Source: Parvicella sp964387945 (GTDB taxonomy: Bacteria > Bacteroidota > Bacteroidia > Flavobacteriales_D > Parvicellaceae). Taken from it: DNA of 64,000 bases. Made by a program: the position numbers and the translations under genes. The DNA lies in NCBI GenBank assembly GCA_964387945.1, contig CAYLYX010000003.1, positions 1 through 64,000 of the forward strand. Reading direction: 5' to 3'. Positions 43,921-52,517 of this stretch are shown here, piece by piece (positions within the stretch are counted from its first letter, which is position 1; each line of letters opens with the position of its first letter). The notes beneath the pieces are model-generated. The model saw only the letters and a list, made by a program, of their open reading frames with translations, was not told the origin of the DNA and ran no database searches.

Positions 43921-44970
43921 ATGTCAGATAGCGAGCACATAAACGATCAGGAAGAGGAAGAAGAATTATTCGAACATCATCATTTTGTGGCGGATAAAGG
44001 ACAAGAGGTATTGAGGATTGATAAATTTCTCATTGACCGAATGCCGAACACCTCTAGAAATAAAATTCAGGTTGCGGCAAAAAGCGGGAACATACTCGTG
44101 AATAAAACTCCTGTGAAACCCAATTATAAAGTAAAACCGGGTGATGATATTTCGGTTGTTTTGCCGTATCCCGTTAGAAATTTAGAGTTGATTCCTCAAG
44201 ACATTCCGCTAGAGATTGCCTATGAGGACGACAGTTTGGTGGTATTGAACAAACAAGCGGGAATAGTGGTTCACCCGGGCTATGGTAATTACTCGGGCAC
44301 CTTGGTCAACGCTTTGATTTATCACTTTGATCACTTGCCGTCTTTGCCATCAGACTATTTTGGACGACCCGGACTTGTGCATCGTTTAGATAAGAATACA
44401 ACAGGTTTAATGGTCGTTGCCAAAACAGAGAATGCGCTCAATCATTTGGCTAATCAGTTCTTCGAACGAACAACGTTTAGACGTTACAATGCAATCGTTT
44501 GGGGAGATCTTCAAGAAGATGAAGGAACCATTACCGGGCATATTGGGAGAAGTTTAAAAAACAGAAAGGTAATGGACGTGTTTCCAGAAGGGGATCAGGG
44601 GAAGCATGCGGTAACCCATTACAAAGTGTTGAAGCGATTTGGCTATGTAACCTTGATCGAATGCCGCTTAGAAACGGGAAGAACACATCAAATTCGGGTT
44701 CACTTCCAGCACATTGGCCATCCTTTGTTTAACGATAATGAATACGGTGGAGACAAGATTCTGAAAGGCACAATCTTTTCAAAGTACAAGTCGTTTATCG
44801 AAAATTGCTTTTCCATCTTACCAAGACAAGCGTTACACGCCAAGTCCTTAGGGTTTACACACCCGGCTACTGGAGAGTGGCATCAGTTTGATTCTGAATT
44901 ACCAGAGGATATGGTTCAGGTATTGGAGAAATGGGAGCGCTATGCTTCCTCCAGCACGAATGATTTATAA
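43921..44970 (+). CDS. rluD: RluD-family 23S rRNA pseudouridine synthase
   Basis: 349 residues. N-terminal acidic stretch, then S4 domain (LRIDKFLIDRMPNTSRNKIQVAAKSGNILVN), then the catalytic domain with the HRLDKNTTGLMVVAKT motif (catalytic Asp) and GRTHQIRVHFQHIGHPLFND. Isomerises uridines in 23S rRNA helix 69 or a related site; precise RluD/RluC specificity is inferred. The ATG lies 12 bases after the terminator T-run. Confidence 0.9.
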   Translation: MSDSEHINDQEEEEELFEHHHFVADKGQEVLRIDKFLIDRMPNTSRNKIQVAAKSGNILVNKTPVKPNYKVKPGDDISVVLPYPVRNLELIPQDIPLEIAYEDDSLVVLNKQAGIVVHPGYGNYSGTLVNALIYHFDHLPSLPSDYFGRPGLVHRLDKNTTGLMVVAKTENALNHLANQFFERTTFRRYNAIVWGDLQEDEGTITGHIGRSLKNRKVMDVFPEGDQGKHAVTHYKVLKRFGYVTLIECRLETGRTHQIRVHFQHIGHPLFNDNEYGGDKILKGTIFSKYKSFIENCFSILPRQALHAKSLGFTHPATGEWHQFDSELPEDMVQVLEKWERYASSSTNDL

Positions 44971-45034
44971 TTTTTTTAGAAAAATTCCAACCCTTTCATT
45001 TCTCACTTGACTTTACTAATAAACCATTCATTTT

Positions 45035-45667
45035 ATGGTCAATAGTAACTCAATATCCATCCAGTCGTCAGAAAGTAGTAACTTTCATACGGTTGGATCA
45101 AAGAACAAAGAAAGGTTGAATTCTAAAGATAAGATCATCGCAATACAAACTCCTTTGATTGAGGCGTGCAAAAAGAATGACGCTGAGGCTCAGAAGAAGC
45201 TGTACGATATGCATGTACGCGCCATGTTTGGCACGTGCTTGCGGATGGTGGGACATCGAGAGGACGCTCAGGATGTTTTGCAAGATGCGTTTATCGCAGC
45301 GTTCAGAGGAATTCAAAATTTCAATGGTCAATCAACGTTTGGAGCCTGGCTCAAGCGAATCGTCATTAACAAATGTATCAACCACCTCAACCGTAAGAAC
45401 ATTCTCGTTTTTGAGGAGACTTCGGATCACAACGCAGGTGAACTTCAAAAATCAGATGACGATCTGGAACTCAGCACAGCGCGAATCCAAAAAGCGATTA
45501 GTGAGTTACCCGTTGGGTGCCGAACTGTTTTTGTGATGAAAGTATTAGAAGGTTTTGACCATCAGGAGATTGCTGAAGTAACAGGTATCTCGATCGGAAC
45601 GTCAAAGTCACAGTTCAGTCGCGCCAGAAGTTTATTACAAGTTGAACTTAAAGATTTGCAACAATGA
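45035..45667 (+). CDS. ECF-type RNA polymerase sigma factor
   Basis: 210 residues. Region 2 (DAEAQKKLYDMHVRAMFGTCLRMVGHREDAQDVLQDAFIAAFRGIQNF) and region 4 (AISELPVGCRTVFVMKVLEGFDHQEIAEVTGISIGTSKSQFSRAR) are clear. The first ~45 residues are a less conserved extension. Its stop overlaps the ATG of the downstream membrane vWA protein (ATGA), which probably controls it. Confidence 0.92.
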   Translation: MVNSNSISIQSSESSNFHTVGSKNKERLNSKDKIIAIQTPLIEACKKNDAEAQKKLYDMHVRAMFGTCLRMVGHREDAQDVLQDAFIAAFRGIQNFNGQSTFGAWLKRIVINKCINHLNRKNILVFEETSDHNAGELQKSDDDLELSTARIQKAISELPVGCRTVFVMKVLEGFDHQEIAEVTGISIGTSKSQFSRARSLLQVELKDLQQ

Positions 45668-47913
45668 AAGATCCAATCATAAATCATATCAATGAAAATA
45701 GGGAGGCATTTGACGGTGACTTACCTGATAACATGTTGTGGGACAACATCCACAAAGAACTCCACCCAAGAGAACAGACTCGAAAATGGTTTTTGCTAAA
45801 GATAGCAGCTGTTTTTGTAGCGATGCTTGGTTTTGGTTATATCCTGACGAACAATAAAGGAATGGTTGAAACCAATGAAACCGCTGAGGCGTATAACACT
45901 TCAGAAGACACAATGAAACGAGGTGTTATTCGAGGAGGGGTTTGGAAGGATATAGGGTATTACTTAGACAATGGTACTCGTACTTATGATTTTCACGAAC
46001 ATGTAAAGTCGTATGTCGGTTACAGAAGTGTGATGAGTTATTTGGGAAGAGGGGAGACACCTCCTAATCTAAACGTTGGTTACATCAACTCCAATGGACA
46101 AAATAATGCCATAAGAGGTTATGATGGATCCTTGGCGTTCAGAGGTAATGAGTTTAAGACCATTGTATTAGCAGATGCAAATGGCAGCACTGCTAATCTA
46201 AATGTAAACGGTTCAAATCAGACGTATACCTGGAGCTTTGGAGAAGAAAATAACGAATATGAGGTAACAGATAATCCAACTACTGGTAAATTCTCAACCT
46301 ATACTATTCAGGGCTATTTAGAAAGGCAAGGCGAATTCAAAAAAGGAAAACTTTACAATGGTTCCCATCACGTGTACGATGAAAGTGGCAATTTGCTCAA
46401 AACCGAAGTCTACGTAAATGGAGTGTTTGATAGCTATTCTTACCTCAGTCCGTACGATAATCCTGGGTATTATTATGAGCAGTACGAGGAATTTGAGGAA
46501 AACGCTTTCGTAAGTCCCTTTGATGAGCCGTTATCCACTTTTGGAATTGATGTAGATGCGGCAGGATACAGTAACATACGCAGGTACATTAACGATGGTT
46601 ATTTACCTCCCAAGGATGCTGTAAAGTTGGAGGAGATGGTGAATTACTTCGAATATGATCTTCCCGAACCACCAGATGAACATCCGTTCTCGATTACAAC
46701 AGAGGTAGGGGCTTGTCCGTGGAACCTCAGAAATAAGTTGGTGCAAGTATGCATCAAAGGAAAAACGGTGCCAAAAGAAGATCTACCACCCAGTAACTTA
46801 GTTTTCCTGCTAGATGTATCCGGATCGATGGAAGACGCAAACAAACTTCCTTTGCTGAAACAAGGTTTTGAACTATTAGTTGAGGAGTTGCGCCCGGAAG
46901 ATAAGGTTTCGATTGTGGTCTATGCTGGTGCGGCAGGGGAGGTGTTATCTCCAACTTCAGGAACAGATAAGAAAGAGATTTTGGCGGCCATGAATAGTTT
47001 ATCTGCCGGTGGTTCTACTGCAGGTGGAGAAGGAATCTTGTTAGCGTATGAATTGGCAGAGAAGAACTTCATAAAAGGAGGAAACAACCGAATCATTTTA
47101 GCTACAGATGGAGACTTTAACGTGGGGGTATCTAATGATGACGCACTCGTGGAACTGATTGAGGAGAAAAGAAAGAGCGGAGTATTCTTGTCTGTACTAG
47201 GGTTTGGTGAAGGAAATCTACAAAGCAGCAAAATGGAGAAGTTGGCAGATAATGGCAACGGTAACTATGCCTACATCGATAATATTCTGGAAGCTAAAAA
47301 AGTTTTGGTGACGGAATTTGGAGGAACGCTTTTCACCATTGCTAAGGATGTGAAGTTACAACTCGAGTTCAATCCTAACGAAGTGGGGAGCTATCGCTTA
47401 CTGGGCTACGAAAACCGTCTGTTAGCGCCAGAAGACTTTGCGGATGACACGAAAGATGCTGGGGAGTTAGGAAGCGGGCATACGGTTGTCGCTTTCTATG
47501 AGGTAACACCGCGAGGCGCAAACAAAACGGAGACCGCTGACTTAAAATACCAGCAATTGATGTTATCAGATGATCAGCGAGCTGAAAAGGAACTGCTCAC
47601 CATTAAGTTTAGATATAAAGAACCAGATGGTGAAAAGAGTAAACTGATTACGAAAACGGTTGCAAATAAGGTCAATAAGAAGCCATCAACGAATTTTCAG
47701 TTTGCGAGTGCTGTGGCAGAGTTTGGTTTGTTGATTAGAATGTCTGAACATCGAGGAAATGCAGATTTCGAAAAGTTGATCGCCCGTGCTAAGCACAACA
47801 AAGGGTTGGATTTAAACGGTTATCGTAGTGAGTTTGTGAAGTTGGCAGAGTTAGGACAATTCCTTTGGGAAGATTATCAGCATTATCAGGAAGAGTTAAC
47901 AAAACTGAAATAA
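45664..47913 (+). CDS. Membrane-anchored von Willebrand factor A protein (YfbK-like) with anti-sigma-like N-terminus
   Basis: 749 residues. Residues 1-41 are a small cytoplasmic domain like Bacteroidota anti-sigma factors (NREAFDGDLPDNMLWDNIHKELHPRE), followed by one membrane helix (42-62) and a large periplasmic part. Residues ~90-260 hold a glycine-rich region and MORN-like strands (GEFKKGKLYNGSHHVYDESGNLLKTEVYVNG). From about 280 it has the YfbK/vWF_A N-terminal domain, then a vWA domain with an intact MIDAS D384-V-S-G-S and ATDGDFNVG, and a C-terminal DUF3520-like domain. Divalent-metal-dependent protein-binding is likely. Fusion of anti-sigma and vWA would make it a sensor that releases the sigma factor; inference. 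Confidence 0.82.
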   Translation: MKDPIINHINENREAFDGDLPDNMLWDNIHKELHPREQTRKWFLLKIAAVFVAMLGFGYILTNNKGMVETNETAEAYNTSEDTMKRGVIRGGVWKDIGYYLDNGTRTYDFHEHVKSYVGYRSVMSYLGRGETPPNLNVGYINSNGQNNAIRGYDGSLAFRGNEFKTIVLADANGSTANLNVNGSNQTYTWSFGEENNEYEVTDNPTTGKFSTYTIQGYLERQGEFKKGKLYNGSHHVYDESGNLLKTEVYVNGVFDSYSYLSPYDNPGYYYEQYEEFEENAFVSPFDEPLSTFGIDVDAAGYSNIRRYINDGYLPPKDAVKLEEMVNYFEYDLPEPPDEHPFSITTEVGACPWNLRNKLVQVCIKGKTVPKEDLPPSNLVFLLDVSGSMEDANKLPLLKQGFELLVEELRPEDKVSIVVYAGAAGEVLSPTSGTDKKEILAAMNSLSAGGSTAGGEGILLAYELAEKNFIKGGNNRIILATDGDFNVGVSNDDALVELIEEKRKSGVFLSVLGFGEGNLQSSKMEKLADNGNGNYAYIDNILEAKKVLVTEFGGTLFTIAKDVKLQLEFNPNEVGSYRLLGYENRLLAPEDFADDTKDAGELGSGHTVVAFYEVTPRGANKTETADLKYQQLMLSDDQRAEKELLTIKFRYKEPDGEKSKLITKTVANKVNKKPSTNFQFASAVAEFGLLIRMSEHRGNADFEKLIARAKHNKGLDLNGYRSEFVKLAELGQFLWEDYQHYQEELTKLK

Positions 47914-47932
47914 ATCAATCACGGTTTTTCAA

Positions 47933-47940
47933 TATATTTG
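47933..47940 (+). promoter_or_regulatory. -7 element TATATTTG before the lipoprotein gene
   Basis: Exact TAnnTTTG match 20 bases before the ATG at 47960. No good -33 element at the expected distance. Confidence 0.4.
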
Positions 47941-47959
47941 ATGGCATAAACTCAACAAA

Positions 47960-48469
47960 ATGAATTTCAAATATATTTTACTTACTACTGTGTTAGCCTC
48001 AGGATTGATTTTAACATCTTGTAATGAGACGGAAACGTCTTCTGAAGAGGAAACAACCACTACATCTGCAGCTGAGGAATCACAAGAAGAAGAGATCGAA
48101 GAATCTCCTGAAAAGATTGACGAATATGCAGATTATTCTGTGCAAGGTCAGTGGGATGATATCGTTTTTCAGGTGGGAACGGGAAATCCGGATAACCTAA
48201 ATATTTATGTGGACGAAATGGCCCCTACTTTTTCTGAACAAGAGTGGGGCTATATCGATTTTTCTGATCCAAGATATGCGGAGGCTTTTGCTTCTTATGA
48301 TTCGTTCGAAGATCTTCCAGATGCGGAGTATTTTGCCCCTGGTGCAAAGGTGGTAACTGTTTCTTTTACCGATGAGGTGGATGGAATGACATTTGAGTCT
48401 ACATCAATGATCTACCTTGAAGAGCGCGATGGTTTGTTATGGATCATTGGTGCTGCTATGGCAGGCTAG
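47960..48469 (+). CDS. Lipoprotein of unknown function
   Basis: 169 residues. Lipoprotein signal with cysteine in GLILTSC (residue 21), an acidic Glu/Thr/Ser-rich linker (~residues 22-53), then a soluble domain (ADYSVQGQWDDIVFQVGTGNPDNLNIYVDE...VDGMTFESTSMIYLEERDGLLWIIGAAMAG). The domain looks like an outer-membrane-associated β-rich fold; no family recognised. Converges with the outer-membrane protein gene, overlapping four bases. Confidence 0.75.
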   Translation: MNFKYILLTTVLASGLILTSCNETETSSEEETTTTSAAEESQEEEIEESPEKIDEYADYSVQGQWDDIVFQVGTGNPDNLNIYVDEMAPTFSEQEWGYIDFSDPRYAEAFASYDSFEDLPDAEYFAPGAKVVTVSFTDEVDGMTFESTSMIYLEERDGLLWIIGAAMAG

Positions 48470-49080
48470 TCTAATTGCCGTTTGACATCCTGATAGATGT
48501 CACCAAAGTTAACCTTGAATTTGAAGATGTAGATAGGGGAGGTGAATTGCTCAGAAATGGGTGATTTGGATTTGAAAACAACACGATATCCTGCACCAAA
48601 ACCAACACCAAAATACTTTAGGAATAAGTACTCCATGGTCATGGCAGGTTCCCACACGGGGACCCATTGATGAGCTCGTAGTTGGTCTTCTGATTTGTAA
48701 GCTACTCTTCCTATTCCTAGTTGAGCAGGTATTTCTAAATTCCAATGTTTTGACTGGAAGAAAGCATATTCAAAAAAGCCCAATCCGTACCCAAATTTGA
48801 GTTCAGAACTATCTGCTTGATGCGTCACGAAGTAGTCGCTTTTCATCCAAGTATAACCAATCCCAAGACGTACTTTATTGTGGTAGTTCACGCCTATTTT
48901 TACGCTTTTCATTTTTGCGTATGATGAAGTGACAAAAGCATTTCGGGCTTCTAGTTTGGCAAGTGGTTTCGGTTGGTACGTAAAAGCATTTTGAATACTG
49001 TCAAAAAGCTGTGCTTCTGTCCGCAACGTGACAAAGGAGAACAAGAGTGTTGTGAGTAGGTATAAAAAAAAAGTCCGCAC
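48466..49080 (-). CDS. Predicted outer-membrane β-barrel protein
   Basis: 204 residues, GTG start at 49080. Signal peptide MRTFFLYLLTTLLFSFVTLRTEAQ. The rest alternates hydrophobic and polar residues in β-strand style (VKIGVNYHNKVRLGIGYTW, FGYGLGFFEYAFF, KYFGVGFGAGYRVVFK, PIYIFKFKVNF) like small porin-type barrels. The only usable start and the Phe/Leu-rich signal peptide are encoded through the hairpin arm and T-run of the cox operon terminator, so its expression may depend on readthrough. Family unknown. Confidence 0.65.
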   Translation of the reverse strand: MRTFFLYLLTTLLFSFVTLRTEAQLFDSIQNAFTYQPKPLAKLEARNAFVTSSYAKMKSVKIGVNYHNKVRLGIGYTWMKSDYFVTHQADSSELKFGYGLGFFEYAFFQSKHWNLEIPAQLGIGRVAYKSEDQLRAHQWVPVWEPAMTMEYLFLKYFGVGFGAGYRVVFKSKSPISEQFTSPIYIFKFKVNFGDIYQDVKRQLD

Positions 49081-49100
49081 TTGTCAAAAGTACGGACTTT
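49061..49100 (-). terminator. Terminator of the ACIII-cytochrome oxidase operon
   Basis: Minus strand: AAAGTCCGTACTT, 5-base loop, AAGTGCGGACTTT (one C-A mismatch), then T9. It lies 21 bases after the ctaD stop and overlaps the start of the next gene. Confidence 0.93.
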
Positions 49101-49120
49101 ATTGTTCAATTGAATATCAT

Positions 49121-50908
49121 CTAATGTTCTTCCTCATCCGGTTTCAGCGGAACGGTTTGCGGAACGAAATCTTCATCCCAACCGGGCTTACTGTAATCAT
49201 AAGGCCATCTGTGAACTTCTGGTAACGCTCCAGGCCAGTTTCCGTGAACGTGCTCCACTGGAGTAGTCCATTCAAGCGTAGTTGCCTGCCATGGATTTTG
49301 AGACGCTCTAGGACCTCTGTAGGCACTATAGAAGAAGTTAAAGAAGAAAACTACCTGTCCGAGTACACCGATCAATGCAAAAACACTAATCAAGACGTTA
49401 AGATCCATCATATGGTCAAACATCGGAATTTCGGTATTGTCATAATATCTTCTAGGAAGACCTCCCTCACCAGTAAAGTGCATTGGTATAAAAACACCGT
49501 AACCTGCAACAATGGTCAGCCAGAAATGGACAAATCCAAGTTTCTTATTCATCATTTTACCATATAGCTTAGGGAACCAGTGGTAGACCCCAGCAAACAT
49601 GGCCAAGATCGCAGACATTCCCATTACTACGTGGAAGTGACCAACCACGAAATACGTGTCGTGTTTCGAGATATCCAGCGCACTATCTGCAAGGATAATA
49701 CCTGTAACTCCACCAGAGATAAAAGTAGACACCATTCCGATACTAAATAGCATGGCAGGGGTAAACTTGATGTTCCCTTTCCAAAGCGTAGTAATGTAGT
49801 TGAACACTTTCACGGCCGAAGGTATCGCAATTAAGAGGGTGGTAAATGTAAAGACGCCTCCTAAGAACGGACTCATACCCGTGACGAACATGTGGTGCGC
49901 CCATACGATAAACGATAAGAAACCAATGGCCAATATCGATCCGATCATCGCACGGTAACCAAAGATGGGTTTTCTAGAGTTCGTAGCAATTACCTCTGAG
50001 GATATTCCCAGTGCCGGTAGCAATACGATATATACCTCAGGGTGACCTAAGAACCAGAATAAGTGCTCGTATAGTACAGGAGAACCGCCAGATTGTGCCA
50101 GTGCTCCAGATGATGTCGTAATTTCTGATAAGTAGAAAGAAGTATCCATACCTCTATCCATCAAAAGAAGTACAACAGCCGAAACTAATACTGGGAATGA
50201 CAATAGACCTAAAACAGCTGTTACAAAGAAAGCCCAAACTGTAAGTGGCATTCTTGTCATCTTCATTCCTTTCGTTCTTAAGTTTAAGATCGTTACGATA
50301 TAGTTAATACCTCCAAGAAGCGATGAAGCTACGAAAATGGTCATCGACAATAACCAAAGTGTCATACCTAATCCGGATCCGGGTTGCATTTCTTCGAGTG
50401 CACTCAGGGGAGGATAAATCGTCCATCCTGCTGCGGCCGGTCCCGTCTCTACGAAAAGAGAGATAACCATGATTACACTCGACAAGAAGAATAACCAATA
50501 CGAAATCATGTTCAGCAATCCAGAAGCCATATCTCGAGCACCCAACTGAAGTGGTATCAAGAGGTTAGAGAACGTTCCAGAAAGACCACCCGTCAATACA
50601 AAGAATACCATGATGGTACCGTGCATGGTAACCAAACCAAGATACCAGTTGGCTTGAAGCTCACCGTTTGGCGCAGCATCCGATCCAAGAAGTGTCTCAA
50701 GAATTGGGAATTGAGCATCTGGCCACCCAAGTTTTAATCTGAATAATGCAGACAATCCAATACCAATAATCCCCATTACGATTGCAGTAACTAAGTATTG
50801 CTTAGCAATCATTTTGTGATCTTGCGAAAAGATGTACTTCGTAATGAAGCTTTCTTCATGATGATGATCATGTGCGTGATCGTGTGCGTGATCGTGTCCT
50901 TCTGCCAT
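49121..50908 (-). CDS. ctaD: Cytochrome c oxidase subunit I
   Basis: 595 residues, about 12 membrane helices. Catalytic ligands visible in motifs WFLGHPEVYIVLLPALG, WAHHMFVTGM, KHDTYFVVGHFHVVMG. Proton-pumping heme-copper oxidase core that reduces oxygen to water. The N-terminus carries 8 His in the first 17 residues (GHDHAHDHAHDHHHEE). Last gene of the respiratory operon, which ends at the strong terminator. Confidence 0.96.
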   Translation of the reverse strand: MAEGHDHAHDHAHDHHHEESFITKYIFSQDHKMIAKQYLVTAIVMGIIGIGLSALFRLKLGWPDAQFPILETLLGSDAAPNGELQANWYLGLVTMHGTIMVFFVLTGGLSGTFSNLLIPLQLGARDMASGLLNMISYWLFFLSSVIMVISLFVETGPAAAGWTIYPPLSALEEMQPGSGLGMTLWLLSMTIFVASSLLGGINYIVTILNLRTKGMKMTRMPLTVWAFFVTAVLGLLSFPVLVSAVVLLLMDRGMDTSFYLSEITTSSGALAQSGGSPVLYEHLFWFLGHPEVYIVLLPALGISSEVIATNSRKPIFGYRAMIGSILAIGFLSFIVWAHHMFVTGMSPFLGGVFTFTTLLIAIPSAVKVFNYITTLWKGNIKFTPAMLFSIGMVSTFISGGVTGIILADSALDISKHDTYFVVGHFHVVMGMSAILAMFAGVYHWFPKLYGKMMNKKLGFVHFWLTIVAGYGVFIPMHFTGEGGLPRRYYDNTEIPMFDHMMDLNVLISVFALIGVLGQVVFFFNFFYSAYRGPRASQNPWQATTLEWTTPVEHVHGNWPGALPEVHRWPYDYSKPGWDEDFVPQTVPLKPDEEEH

Positions 50909-50951
50909 TTTTACTATTCTTTATCTAAATCTAAATTTCTAATATTCTTTT

Positions 50952-52493
50952 TTACAAGCCACTCATTGAAATTACAGTAGTGTCAGTAATAACTTGAGTT
51001 GAGTCAGTCACTACTCCTGTAGTGTCGTTAACCATAGGGTCAGCTTCTGGAGCCTCTTCTTTCGCTTCGTCTGCCTTTTCTTTGTTTACAACTGCCATGT
51101 TCACATGGTTTACCAACTCCTCATCAGAATCAGAGTTCCAACCTTCATAAACTACTGGGTTACCCATAATATCCATTCTAGGAGATACAGGTATAGCCTC
51201 TGTAAAGTCTGTACACTCATACCACTTTTCGTAATCTGCTTCTTCTACAACAATAATTTTCTTCTGCATGTTATGATGACCAGCACCACAAATCTTGTTA
51301 CACAGCAATAGGAAGTTAAAGTCCACTTTATCCACTTCTTCTCCTCTCGATTCCATCAATTCCTTATGAATTTCATTGATCTCTTTGTAGTGTGCCTGAA
51401 CTTCTGGAAGTGTAGCAAACTCTTCCGTAGTATACTTAGGTGTAAATGTGAAGCTGGTCATCATACCTGGAACACAGTTCATTTGCGCTCTAAAGTGAGG
51501 GAACCATGCTGAATGAATCACATCCTTACTTCTAAGTTTGAAAGTAACTGGTCTACCTTTGATTAGGTATAGATCATCAGAAACATAAATATCATCTTTC
51601 CCATTTTGGTTGGCATTGGAACTGTCGTTCTTAACCGTTGGCCAAAGTCCCGATTCAATACGATACTTTAACGTGTGAAGCGTTTCAATCTGCTTCAACT
51701 TTTCGTCAATAAATTCATCTGATTCATAGTATTCACCATTTGCACCTTCAGCATCTGCTAGCGTTGAGTTTAGCTGCGCCACTTGCTGATCGATGTGTGC
51801 TAATTTTGCCAAAACACCCTCTTTGGTCACAACTCCTAGTGGGTTACCATCGAATTTTACTGAATCACCTTGCTCGTTAATGTATTCAACAGCTGGACAA
51901 ATCAACATGTAATCGGCATCACCTAGGTTATTGTTTTCACCAGACAGTCTGAAAGACCACTTAAACTGCTCTGCATAAGCCTCAACTACCATTGGATTTC
52001 CTTCTTCTGGAGCAGTAAACATGATGTTTACCCAAGTTTTTAGTCCCATGAAGATAATCACTGCCAATGCAGTTGAAGGAACAACCGTCCAGATCAACTC
52101 AAGTTTGTTAGAGTGAGAGAAGTAAGTTGCTCTTCTGTTTTTATCGTACTTGTATTTGAATGAAAAGACAAATAAAAGCGCATTAGTAAGAAAGAATACA
52201 GGAAGAATAATCCAGTAGTTCAGTTTCAATAACCAATCCAACTCTTCACCATGCTCTGATGCCGCTGGCCCTAGACCTCCAAAACCATACTTCGCCATCA
52301 ACCAAATTACAAATCCGAAGTAAGCGAACATGAAGATAAGGAATCCCCAAGCCATGAAGTTGTTTTCCTCATCGGTTACAATCTCCTCGGTCTTCTCTTT
52401 ACGAAGCGCAGACGCTGTTTCATTCAATCTAACCAGCTGAATGATTGCTGCTACTCCCGCTACTACTGCTATTAATATTAATAAACTGTTCAT
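50952..52493 (-). CDS. ctaC: Cytochrome c oxidase subunit II with insertion in the CuA domain
   Basis: 513 residues. Three membrane helices (residues ~3-20, 47-68, and two near 93-112 and 136-152) precede the cupredoxin domain. CuA ligands: H327 (DVIHSAWFPHF), C398, C402, H406, M409 (CNKICGAGHHNM). A charged ~100-residue insertion (about 205-305, with a coiled-coil-like stretch) splits the domain. No fused heme motif. Accepts electrons for subunit I. The acidic C-terminus is low-complexity. Confidence 0.93.
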   Translation of the reverse strand: MNSLLILIAVVAGVAAIIQLVRLNETASALRKEKTEEIVTDEENNFMAWGFLIFMFAYFGFVIWLMAKYGFGGLGPAASEHGEELDWLLKLNYWIILPVFFLTNALLFVFSFKYKYDKNRRATYFSHSNKLELIWTVVPSTALAVIIFMGLKTWVNIMFTAPEEGNPMVVEAYAEQFKWSFRLSGENNNLGDADYMLICPAVEYINEQGDSVKFDGNPLGVVTKEGVLAKLAHIDQQVAQLNSTLADAEGANGEYYESDEFIDEKLKQIETLHTLKYRIESGLWPTVKNDSSNANQNGKDDIYVSDDLYLIKGRPVTFKLRSKDVIHSAWFPHFRAQMNCVPGMMTSFTFTPKYTTEEFATLPEVQAHYKEINEIHKELMESRGEEVDKVDFNFLLLCNKICGAGHHNMQKKIIVVEEADYEKWYECTDFTEAIPVSPRMDIMGNPVVYEGWNSDSDEELVNHVNMAVVNKEKADEAKEEAPEADPMVNDTTGVVTDSTQVITDTTVISMSGL

Positions 52494-52517
52494 CTTTTAT
52501 AAAATATCAGGTCTTTA

